Shown here piece after piece: positions 38,744 through 48,533 of a stretch of 64,000 nucleotides of DNA. A model generated the notes under the pieces. That model saw nothing but the letters and a program-made list of their open reading frames with translations, searched no databases and was not told where the DNA came from. The first letter of the stretch is position 1. Each line of letters begins with the position of its first letter. This DNA comes from Macrobrachium rosenbergii (Eukaryota; Arthropoda; Malacostraca; Decapoda; Palaemonidae), in contig NC_089742.1 in assembly GCF_040412425.1 (NCBI RefSeq), positions 72,766,271 through 72,830,270 on the forward strand, read 5' to 3'. Made by a program: the position numbers and the translations under genes.

Positions 38744-39990
38744 TTTTTAATCAATTTGTACTTTTCATAACTACAAACCTATATGTCTTTACATAGGGGA
38801 AAATCTCTTAAGCGCTAGCTGGACACGGTTAAAAATAGAACAAGTGTTTGGTGGAAGCAGGGGGATAGCCAATGGGGAGAGAGTATTTTACACTCTATAC
38901 AGTGCAATTTCTTATACTAATGCCAAATACTGTATATATTCAGGAGGGAGGCAACCAACTCCTATGCTCATTACCTGGCAATAGGTATCAATCCATCATT
39001 GATTTGCATCTGTAATCACTCATAGTACCAGTATTATTTTTTACACATTATAATCCACATATGGGAGATATAAACTATAAATACTCCTGGATACTGATCC
39101 CAGGCTGGAGGGTCTACTGTCAAGACCTTGGTGGGGCATTACACTGATTAAACCACAGAAATAAGATTTTCCAAAAAAATCTAGTTTACATAGGCCTAAT
39201 CCTGGCCAGGTATCCCACTGGTGGTAATTCAGTAGTGGTATAAGTCATTCCCTGTGTTGTCCAGACTTGCTACAGCAAGTAAACTGATAGGTTTGTATTA
39301 AAAAATTTATTTTATTTTTAAAAATCTCAACTGTACCACTCAACCACAATAAAGTACATATGCCTTACCTACTTCGATGGGAAAGTCTTCTCATTCAAAG
39401 AAAATGTAAAGGGACAAATTTTAAATCAACATGTATTTTTCATAACTAACAAGCCTGTCTTAATGTAAGGGAAAATTCTCTAGCGCCTGCTGGAGTCTGG
39501 TTAAAAAAAAAGGGTACAAGGATTTTGGTGGTAACGGAAGCTATCCAAGATGGCAGAAAGGAGGAAGCTACAGCCGACCTGCCTTAACCCATCTCAGCTA
39601 CAATGCATCAGTTTCCTTTAGCCCAGGTAACTAAATGAGCGGTGGCTTGAGGTAGGCCATATACATTAAGACCGAAGATTGTTAGTTACGAAAAATACTA
39701 ACTGATTTAAAATTTGTCATTTGTTCATTCACAGACTAAACCTTTGGTCTTAGCATAAGGGGGACTTACTCTTGGAGGGAGGATAAACCCCAGAACCAAC
39801 TGGAGGGTTTGACACACCTGGGCTCACTTCCTGGCCAAAGTAGGACATAGGAAGGAGTCATATGCCTCTGATCTGTTCAGTAAAAGATAACTGTACTCAG
39901 CAGCCAGACCATCTGGGTTATGAGACAATGTGAACTCCAGTTACACTGTGTCTTGTAGGAAAATAAAGAACCTGTAATTGTCTGAGACAA
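38744..39990. repeat. Terminal-repeat-like and internal complementary sequences of the second DIRS family
   Basis: The motif (A/T)TTTGTA(C)TTTTCATAACTAC/A, followed by a short spacer and GTCTTTACAT or GTCTTAATGTA, appears near 38752 and 39425. A related form (TTAGTTACGAAAAATACTAA) appears near 39690, and reversed forms (AGGTTTGTATTAAAAAAT) near 39287. Boundaries are uncertain because of divergence. Confidence 0.4.
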
Positions 39991-40078
39991 AAAAAACTTT
40001 CACATTAACCACCAACCTTGTTTGTTGTCATTTCCTCTCTCCCCTTGTAAGGGAGAGGAAGGGACTCGCTTCCATATA

Positions 40079-40398
40079 CAGGCAGTCCCCCGGTTTATAA
40101 TTGTGAGCGAAAATCATCATAAGCCAAAAGATCATCGAAAATCGTCAAAAGTTCCAAGAAAACCTTACTTTTAATGTTTTGGGTGTATTGAAAACAATGT
40201 AAACTGCAAATTTATTGAGTTTTTCATAAAAAAACCCACCAAATTTTTATTACTGCCATTTAATAGCCACATTTCTTCCATCAGATTGGCGTCGTAACCC
40301 CGTAACATGCATCATAAACCGGGAAATAATTTCTGATGAATATATTTGAAAAGCGTCGTAACCTCGGAACATCATAAGCTGGACCTGGGGACTGCCTG
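40079..40398. mobile_element. Tigger-type MITE, 320 bp
   Basis: Ends CAGGCAGTCCCCCGG and CTGGGGACTGCCTG are flanked by TA. Internal words (AAATCATCATAAGCC, GAAAAGCGTCGTAACCTCGG) align with the reverse complement of the MITE at 28093-28456. Confidence 0.82.
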
Positions 40399-40589
40399 TA
40401 TAGTTGTATTGTGTAGGAACAACTAAAAAAACCAATGGAATGGGCCTCATCACCTGTATCTAACAAGTTCCAGTGCATGATGAATTAATTCTCTCCACTG
40501 CCTGCCAGCAGAGGCAAAGAAAAAGAAAGGAAGAAGACCAATCATCCCATTCACTCTCACTTTCAAAACCAATATCTTTGGAAAGATAC

Positions 40590-41690
40590 AAACTGTCCTG
40601 CTAGGGGCACTGGATGAGCTAAACAACTTGTCAAGCAGCCACCACTGGACCCACGGAAAAAGTGTCCATGGACCTGTGGGCAAGGTCCCGCAGATAGAAG
40701 GATGTGAAGGTGGTTTGGTGAAGCCAAGTACCAGCGTTTAAAACCCATTGAACCAACAAGTGCTTTTTGAAAGCGATGGAAGGACCTACAGTAGGTCCTG
40801 AACATAAAGTGCTCTTGCATGTACTGTACTGACATATGAATGTGAAGAAGAACTGTAGGCTTTTTTTATCACATCACAAAACCAAAAGAAGATAGTATTC
40901 TTGGACACTTCCTTCTTGTTCCTGCTTGTACTAACCTAAGGTTTTTGACAACCCGGTCTGAGATGTCGAGTCCTTTTTAGATAGTTACACAGCACCCCGA
41001 TGGACAAAAGCAATTCTTCAGGGTCATTACCAACAAAATCTCCAAGGGATGGGATAGAAAAAGATTCAAATCTGTTGTTGTGAACCGAGGGATTTTGAGT
41101 CTTAGCTACAAATTCCAGGACAAATTAGAAGGCTACAGAGCCCCAACCCCTCATGTGTTTAATGTCAAAAGAAAGTCTGTGAAGTTCACCAACTCTCTTT
41201 GAAGAGGCCAAGGCTATAAGGAAAACTGTATTGAGGGTTAAATTTCTATCTGATGAAGCCTGTAAGGGTTCGTATGGATTACGCATGATACTGCTAAGCA
41301 CCAGTGTTAGGTCCCATTAGGAGGTCAAAGATCTCTCAGGGAACAGGACTGCTCAAAACTCCTGATAAGCATAGAGATTTCCCACGAAAACAATAGGTTT
41401 ACGTCCTTCAAACGTAGAACTAAATGTAGAGGAGCCCTATATCCCTTTATGGCTGACACCGAAAGGAGTTGCTACCTTTGGATAAAAATGAGAAAGTCCA
41501 CTACTTGTTGAATAGTAGTTCCAACAGGAGAGAAACCCAGTTGATGACACCAATCACAGCAGATGGCCCACTTTCCCTGGTACACGGCTGTAGAAGACCT
41601 TCGGGGATAACCAGACATTTCTGACACTGCTCTGCAAGAAAAGCCTCTCGCTCGCAGGAGATACTGGATAGTGTCCAACCGTGAAGCGAT
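40590..41690 (-). pseudogene. Tyrosine recombinase of the second DIRS-like family
   Basis: Minus-strand translation over several frames gives RRSSTAVYQGKWAICCDWC (N-terminal core-binding part), PYEPLQASSDRNLTLNTVFL with IALASSKRVGELHRLS (block with the first catalytic Arg), PSLGDFVGNDPEELLLSIGV, and near the end TTFTSFYLRDLA with GPVVAA. This order is that of the recombinase that integrates circular DIRS-like cDNA. The His-X-X-Arg segment is damaged or missing. Frame changes near 41460, 41330 and 40990 make it inactive. Confidence 0.7.
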
Positions 41691-41899
41691 AGGGACCCTA
41701 CCAGGTGAAACCTCTCAATGTGAGTTTGGCATAGAAGGTTGTGCCAAGGGGAAATCTCTCGGTGCTTCTGTCAGCAAAGGCAGTAGATCTGGTTACCATT
41801 CTGCGTGTGGCCACAAGGAAGCTACAGTACTGTACAAGGGTCATCCTGAGGTTCTGAGAAATTATAACTCTGTTGATAACTTGGCGAATTAGTCAAAAG

Positions 41900-43561
41900 A
41901 GGGGGAAAGGTGTAGATGTCTAGATTGTCCCAAAGATGTTGAAGGAAGTCTTCTGCCATGGCCCAGGGATGTGGAACGACTGAACAAAATACCTCTAATT
42001 TTTTGTTGTGTCTGGTTGCAAAGAGGTCTACTGATGGCCTCCCCCACTAATGAAAAAGCCTTTCCACCACATCCTGATGCAGTGACCACTCTGTTCCCAG
42101 AACTTGACCCCGATGACAAGCTTGTCTGCCACCATGTTCCTCTTGCCTGGGATGTATCTGGCTGAGAGATCCACTGAGTGACAGACTGCCCACTGGTGCA
42201 GTTGAACTGTCAAGTCGTGAAGATGACGAGACACTAGCCCCCTATTTATTGACCTAAGCTACCACTGTTGTGTTGTCAGACATTAGAACCACGGAGTGCC
42301 CTGATACCCTTTCTTGAAATTCCTGAAGTACTAGGAAGGCTGCTTTCATCTCCAGGATGTTGATATGAAGCTGTTTGTATTGGTGATCCCACACCCCTGA
42401 ATCAGGAGATCTCCAAAGTGTGGTCCCAACCCTCATAAGAGGCACTGGACAACAGAAGAATCTCTGGAGGAGGAAGATGAAGGGGCACTCCTATTGTCAG
42501 GTTCCTGTCATCCAGCCAAGAGAGGAACTTGGAATAAGGGAGAATCCCTTGACGGGGACCAAAACTCTTTTAGTCTCCATTGGAGACACCACACGCAAAG
42601 TCGACCATGAGGAACTAATTTCTCCAAGGACAAAAGGAAACCTAGAATGACCTGCCACTGAAGAGTGGGTTGCTTCTGTTTGGACAGGAAGGACTGGGCA
42701 AAGTTCCTGAGCTTTTCTAGGCATTGATTCAGTGGAAATACCTTCACTGATGTCATGTCTATTAGCATGCCCAGGTAAAGAATTCTTTGACTGGGCATGA
42801 GGTTTGATTTTTCCAAATTTATCACGATGCCTAAGCTGTGACAAAACTGGAGAAGACAGTTCCTGTCTTGAATTAGCTTTACCAAAGAACTTGCCAGGAC
42901 TAGCCAGTCATTGAGATATCTTAAGATTCGTATTTCCTGAGAATGAGCCCATGTTAAAACTAGGGTGAATAATCTGGTGAAGACTTGCGGAGCTGTTGAA
43001 AGGCCGAAGCAAAAAACCTCAATTGGTAAACTAACTCTCCAAGACTGAAGCGAGGAAACTTATGGGAAGACTGATGGATTGGAATCTGGAAATATGCATC
43101 CTTGAGATCTATTGTGAGCAAGAAGTTGTTCTCCTCGATGGCTTGATAAACTGTTTGAGGTGTTTCCATTTTGAACTGCGTCTTCCTGTTAAGAAGTTGA
43201 GAGTCGACAGGTCTATTGCCGGTCTTCAATTGTTCAATGCTTTGGGAACCAGAAAGACACGGCTGTAGAATCCTGGAGTTGGGTCCTTCATGATCTCCAC
43301 GGCTCCTTTGTCCATCAATTTCCTCACTTCCTCTTGGAGAGCTAGATGCTTCAGCGAACCCTGAGAGTAAGTCATTTGGTGTAGTGGACACTCAGACAGT
43401 GAGCGAGGAAACTCGAAGGGGAGTAGATATCCCACCCGTAGAACATCTACTGCCCAGGTTTCTGCCCCACACTGCTGCAAAGTTGCCCAATGGCTTGCAA
43501 GCAATCCCTCCCTCCCCACCAACCAATGGCAGCAACTGGGAAGGGGTGCCCTCTTTATCAT
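41900..43561 (-). pseudogene. Reverse transcriptase and RNase H of the second DIRS-like family
   Basis: In order on the minus strand: GAETWAVDVLRVGYLLPFEF, KGAVEIMKDPTPGFYSRVFL with VPKA (start of the reverse transcriptase), LLTIDLKDAYFQIPIHQSSH (motif A, Asp), RYLNDWLVLASS (motif C, normally YLDDW), and SLGIVINLEKSNLMPSQRIL with YLGMLID. RNase H follows with QLHINILEMKAAFLVLQEF and VVLMSDNTTVVA, then ARYIPGKRNMVADKL and VDLFATRHNKK. The protein would copy element RNA into DNA. Motif C carries Asn in place of the first Asp (YLND), and several frames are broken, so it is inactive. The domain order supports DIRS rather than LTR elements. Confidence 0.78.
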
Positions 43562-43599
43562 CTACCTGCCCTAGCCCTACCTCTACCTGGAAGAACAGG

Positions 43600-43938
43600 G
43601 CATTGGAGATGGAGAGGACTGACGAACTCTGCGTAGTCCTGTCAAGACTTGAGACTTCTTAGGGAAAATGAAAGTAGATGTTTGTGGTCAGGGTTTAGAA
43701 GTGCCAGCACAAAAAGGACCAGATGACTTTGAGACAGCTTGATGCACAAGTCGGTCATCATTATCCGCTCTACATCTGTCAACTGTGGAATCTAGGTGAT
43801 CCCTGGGAAAGAGAAACAGTGAACTTAAAATATCTCCCTTACTCAAGATTAAGACCAAATCCGTACTGATGAATCTCGAGAACTTGGAGAGGGCAGCATC
43901 CATTCTTTTGAGCAACTAGTTGGCCCACGTGTTAGCTG
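43600..43938 (-). pseudogene. Gag C-terminus, second DIRS-like family
   Basis: Minus-strand ORF (43688-43915) with LLKRMDAALSKFSRFI and RADNDDRLVHQAVSKSSGPF, followed in another frame by FPKKSQVLTGLRRVRQSSPS. Identified only by position directly before the reverse transcriptase and by its basic, Ser-rich end. It is truncated at the TTAA element. Confidence 0.45.
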
Positions 43939-46482
43939 TTAACCCTTTAACGCCGACTGGACGTATTTTACGTCGACAAAAGTTGTCTGTCGGGTGCCAA
44001 GTGGACGTAAAATACGTCGGCTACAAAAAGTTTTTTTAAATATTCGCAGAAAAATACTTATAGGCCTCGTTTGCGAAAAATTTTAAATCACGCGCCTTGA
44101 GGGATGCTGGGAGTTCACGGATCACGCTGTTCTTTTGTTTACAAGCGTGACCCAGCTGCGCATGCGCGAATTTCTTTCTTACCCCAAAAGAAAGCATCAG
44201 CTAACTCTGCTGAAAATCTCAGAAATTCTTTAGTCACTTTGTCATAATTTTTGCACCATTTTCTATTAGCTTTTACATAAAGTTTTATATATGAAAATGT
44301 GTGCAATTTTATGTAGAATACAACAAAAAATAACTCATGGTTGTAGCTTTTATCAATTTTGACATATTTTCATATAAATCACAATAAGTGCCAAAATTTC
44401 AACCTTTGGTCAACTTTGACTCGACCGAAATGGTTGAAAAATGCAATTGTATGCTAAAAATTTTACATTCTAGTAATATTCAATCATTTACCTTCATTTT
44501 GCAACAAATAAGAAGTCTCTAGCACAATATTTCGATTTATGGTGAATTTTTGAAAAAAACTTTTTCCTTACGTCCGAGCTAACTCTGCTGAAAATCTCAG
44601 AAATTCTTTAGTCACTTTGTCGTAATTTTTGCACTGTTTTTTATTAGCCGTTACATAAAGTTCTATATATGAAAATGTGTGCAATTTCATGTAGAATACA
44701 AAAAAAATAACTCATGGTTGTGGCTTTTATCAATTTTGACATATTTTCATACAAATCACAATAAGTGCCAAAATTTCAACCTTCAGTCAACTTTGACTTG
44801 ACCGAAATGGTCGAAAAGTGCAATTGTAAGCTCAAACTCTTACATTCTAGTAATGTTCAATCATTTACCTTCATTTTGCAACAAACGAGAAGTCTCTAGC
44901 ACAATATTTCGATTTATGGTGAAGTTTTGAAAAAAACTTTTTCCTTACGTCCACACTAACTGCTGAAAATCTTGTAAGAGCCTGACACCGTCTCTTCCAA
45001 ACACGTGAGTGTTCGTGTGTTCGTCGTCCATCGGAGTGGACAAGACAACAAGAGCATCTCGTTTTCTTTCTCTGAAGGAATGCGATTTCAACCATCCAAT
45101 ATTTCCGTCTGTTTCTCCCTAACCATTGTTGTCTTGATGTATGTACTATCACCACTACTTGCACTGCCATGCAAGCATTCTAATCATGTACTCATAATGT
45201 TCCAACGAATCTTCTGTATCAAACTGTGTGTATGTTTCTGTTTGTGAAGACGCCAAATGTCTCGCCACTCTGATGGACGATGAACACACGTGTTTGGAAG
45301 AGATGGTGTCAGGCTCTTACAATCTCAGAAATTCTTTAGTCACTTTGTCATAATTTTTGCACAGTTTTATGTTAGCCGTTAAATAAAGTTTTATATATGG
45401 AAATGTGTGCAATTTCATGTAGAATACAAAAAAAAAAAAATAACTCATGGTTGTAACTTTTATCAATTTTGACATATTTTCACATAAATCACGATAAGTG
45501 CCAAAATTTCAACCTCTGGTCAACTTTGACTCGACCGAAATGGTCGAAAAATGCAATTGTAAACTAAAACTCTTACATTCTAGTAATATTCAATCATTTA
45601 CCTTCATTTTGCAACAAACGAGAAGTCTCTAGCACAATATTTCGATTTATGGTGAATTTTTGAAAAAAACTTTTTCCTTATGTCCGCTCGCGCTAACTCT
45701 GCTGAAAATCTCAGAATTTCTTTAGTCACTTTGTCGTAATTTTTGCACAGTTTTATATTAGCCGTTACATAAAGTGTTATATATGAAAATGTGTGCAATT
45801 TCATGTAGAATACAACAAAAAATAACTCATGGTTGTAGCTTTTATTAGTTTGGAAATATTTTCATATAAATTACGATAAATGCCGAAATTTCAACCTTTG
45901 GTCAGTTTGACTCGACCGAAATGGTAAAAAAATGCAATTGTAAGCTAAAACTCTTACATTCTAGTAATATTCAATCATTTACCTTCATTTTGCAACAAAC
46001 AGGAAGTCTCTAGCACAATATTTCGATTTATGGTGAATTTTTAAAAAAACTTTTCTTTACGTCCGCACGTTACGAATTCATGCATCATTTTGTGATAATA
46101 TTTTCTGTGTTGCTTTGATCGTTTTACAATTTGTTATATACCAAAATCATCACAATTTAGTGTACAATACAACGAAAAAAAAATAGCTCATTAGCTTTAA
46201 CTGTTTTGCTCACAGCACGATTTGTATACAATTATATATGAAATTTTTTTCGCGCTGTCATATATTCCAATATTTATATATATTTTTTTCATTTCTGATG
46301 GTTGCATACTAAACTTCAGGCAATGAGAAAAAAAGGAGCCAAAAATGAACTCTTAATCTTAAAAACTAAGCGTGCTGTGAATTTTTGAAAAAAACTTTCT
46401 TTCCGCTTCGGCGCTAACTCTCAAACCCCGTCGGCATACGGCAGACACTTTTGTAAATAGAGGCTCGGCGTTTAAGGGTTAA
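43939..46482 (-). mobile_element. TTAA-flanked element with internal satellite array, copy 3 (inverted)
   Basis: TTAA at 43939-43942 and 46479-46482, ends CCCTTTAACGCC / GGCGTTTAAGGG. Orientation is opposite to copies 1 and 2: the block related to GCCGGCGGCGTTCGG is now on the right (near 46425), and the ACGTAAAATACGTCGGC blocks are on the left. Array units (AGTCTCTAGCACAATATTTC words near 44513, 44890, 45625 and 46003) have a ~380-bp period once the inserted 347-bp MITE is subtracted. The left end (CGCGCCTTGAGGGATGCTGG) matches the right end of copy 1, which confirms full length. Confidence 0.75.
44974..45320. mobile_element. 347-bp MITE with long terminal inverted repeats, inside satellite copy 3
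   Basis: The left arm begins GTAAGAGCCTGACACCGTCT and continues through CTTCCAAACACGTG and GTCCATCGGAGTGG. The right arm is its reverse complement with few changes (CCACTCTGATGGAC ... GTGTCAGGCTCTTAC), giving arms of about 60-70 bp. AATCT lies just outside the right end and one base outside the left end, consistent with a ~5-bp target duplication. Without it the array unit reads through as GAAAATCTCAGAAATTC, as in neighbouring units. No transposase. The superfamily is undetermined. Confidence 0.75.
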
Positions 46483-46936
46483 TATCATTGTAGAGTTTTG
46501 CTATTTTCAATTTTTGTATTTAGCCTTCTGGACTTGGTTTCTGTAACCACCTAAGTTCCCTAGCTGGAAATTAATCATGTGCAATCTGTATTTTTAATTG
46601 TTATAAATTTTAATATTTTTTTACTATTGTTCTCCATATAATCACTGTCATTATCTTTATTATGAATTCTATTTTTTTCTACCTCTTCAGCAACTGTGTG
46701 GATACTGCTGATTATTAGTTTTATCATGTTATCTTATGTATCTAGACTGTGGGTATTGTAGTTCTATATTCTATGTATATATATGGCCTGAGCTGAAATA
46801 ACAGATATTATTATTATTATTATATTACCAAAACAGGCGGTTATAAGCATTTCTAGAGGTGTGTCAAGTATTTGCAGGTGGTTGTGGTCCCTATCCCCCT
46901 TGAATCCTGGGGGTTGACTGCATACGTATGTATATA
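46483..46936. other. No recognisable gene
   Basis: Short AT-rich spacer with a (TTA)n run near 46809-46825. Confidence 0.4.
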
Positions 46937-47280
46937 CAGGCAGTCCCCGGTTTATGATGGGTCCGGCTGACGACGTTCCGAGGTTACAACGTTTTTCAAA
47001 TATATTCATCAGAAATTATTTCCTGGTTTACGACGCTTAATCCAGGGTTACAACGCATCGTACGCTGATCTGACAGAAGAAATTTGGCTCCAAAACAGCA
47101 GAATAATAAAAATTTGGAGGTTTTTTGATGAAAAACTCAATAAAATGCAGTTTACATTGTTTTCAATACTCCCAAAGCATTAAAAGTAAGGTTTTCTTAG
47201 GATTTTTGACGATTTTCGATGATTTTCGGTTTAAGATGCGGCGTAAAAACAGAACCCCCATCGTAAACCAGGGACTGCCC
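46937..47280. mobile_element. Tigger-type MITE, 344 bp, next to the full Tigger-like element
   Basis: Left end CAGGCAGTCCCCGGTTTATG; right end CGTAAACCAGGGACTGCC, with the last bases mutated. It is followed after 5 bases (ATATA) by the left end of the large Tigger-like element. Internal words match the MITE at 28093-28456. Confidence 0.8.
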
Positions 47281-47767
47281 ATATACAGGCAGCCCCCGGT
47301 TACGACGGTTCTGGCTTATGACGGTTTTTCAGATATATTTATCAAAAAATCCAGTCCGGTTTACGACGCTTGTTCCGAGTTTACGACGCTTGTTCCAAGT
47401 TTACGGCACGGCCTGCTTACGACATTTTTCAGATACATATATTTATAAAAAAATCCATTTCTGGTGTAACAGTATTCATCAAAAATCAGTTTCTGGTTAC
47501 AATATATAGCACATTCCAAGGTTACGACATTTTTTTGACACTTTTTACACCGCGTTGTAAGCAGAACTAGTTTTCTGAGTGTAGCTGTGCTCTGTATTTA
47601 ACTGTGTTGGTAGCTGACCAGACAATGACCTTCCTGGGTCGAGCATGCAGGCGCGCGTAACAGCACCAAACAATAGGTCACTCGCGTGTTTGCCTCTGCT
47701 GCGCTAGGTTCTCTACACTACATAGTTGCTTTTCATTGCTGCAGTTTTTTGTTACTGTACCTTTACT

Positions 47768-48529
47768 ATGGCTCCAAAACGGCAGAGTACTTCGTCTGAT
47801 GCTAGTGCATCAAAGAAGAGGAAGAACATTACCTTGGAAGTTAAATATGACGTAATTACACATTTTGAGAAGGGAGAAAGTAACACTGAGATAGGTCGTG
47901 CCTTGGGCCTTAGTAGGACGATGGTTGTGACCATAGTGAAGGATAGGTAGTGTATTCTGAAGCATGTGCAAGATGCTGCACCAATGAAGGCGACGGTAAA
48001 TAACGCAAAGCAATGTAGTCAGAACATGATGGAGATGGAGGAGTTATTGTTGATCTGGCTGGAAGACCAGAACCAATGACACGTTCCAGCGAGCCTAAGT
48101 GTGATTAAAGAAAAGGCTAGGGACATGCATGCAGCAGTAGCGAAGAAGAATAAGGAAGGCAGTGCTAGTGAAGAATTTTCCACCAGTAGAGGTTGGTTTA
48201 ACCGCTTCAAAGCTTGTGCAAATTTGCACAAGGTGAAGCTACACGGTAAAGCTACTAATGCTGATAGCGTAGCAGCAGAAAGTTTCCTCAGTGGTTTGGC
48301 TGAAATAATTAGGGAAGGTGGTTACACAGCTGACCAGGTATTCAATGTAGAAGAGACACGGTTATTTTGGAAAAGAATGCCAAACCGTATGTACCTTTCC
48401 AAGGAGGAGAAGTCAGCACCAGGCCATAAAGTTGGTAAGGAGAGACTGACTTTACTCTTTGGGGCCAAAGCTAGTGGTGATTTGAAGCTTAAGCCCTTGC
48501 TGGTGTATTTGGCAGAAAATCCCAGGCCT
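47768..48529 (+). pseudogene. Tigger-like transposase, N-terminal half
   Basis: It starts at ATG 47768 (MAPKRQSTSSDASASKKRKN), a typical Tigger/CENP-B-like beginning; the in-frame ATG at 47726 would add 14 unlikely residues. Residues ~20-60 form the first helix-turn-helix (KYDVITHFEKGESNTEIGRA). A second DNA-binding domain follows (SRGWFNRFKACANLHKVKLH). The catalytic domain begins with VFNVEETRLFWKRMP; the family normally has Asp where the first Glu of NVEET stands, so the first catalytic residue seems changed. In-frame stops at 47948 and 48076 disable it. It ends at a TTAA where the piggyBac-like element entered. The protein would bind the terminal repeats and cut the element out at TA sites. 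Confidence 0.82.
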
Positions 48530-48533
48530 TTAA

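Larger units (their letters stand above)
38744..43938 (-). mobile_element. DIRS-like retrotransposon, second family, 5'-truncated
   Basis: Minus-strand order: end of Gag (43.9-43.6 kb), reverse transcriptase (43.56-42.5), RNase H (42.45-41.9), tyrosine recombinase (41.69-40.59), then a non-coding 3' region with repeated terminal-type motifs (38745-39770). Gag is cut at the TTAA element copy 3 (43939). The 3' region contains several related words (AATTTGTA(C/T)TTTTCATAACTA, then AA(A/G)CCT, TCTTTACATA or reversed), as expected for the terminal repeat plus internal complementary region of DIRS-like elements. A Tigger-type MITE (40079-40398) has inserted. Confidence 0.72.

Noticed and set aside
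43939..46482. Spaced repeats as a CRISPR-like array
   Set aside because: Eukaryotic context, 350-390 bp degenerate units, no short identical repeats with unique spacers, no cas genes.
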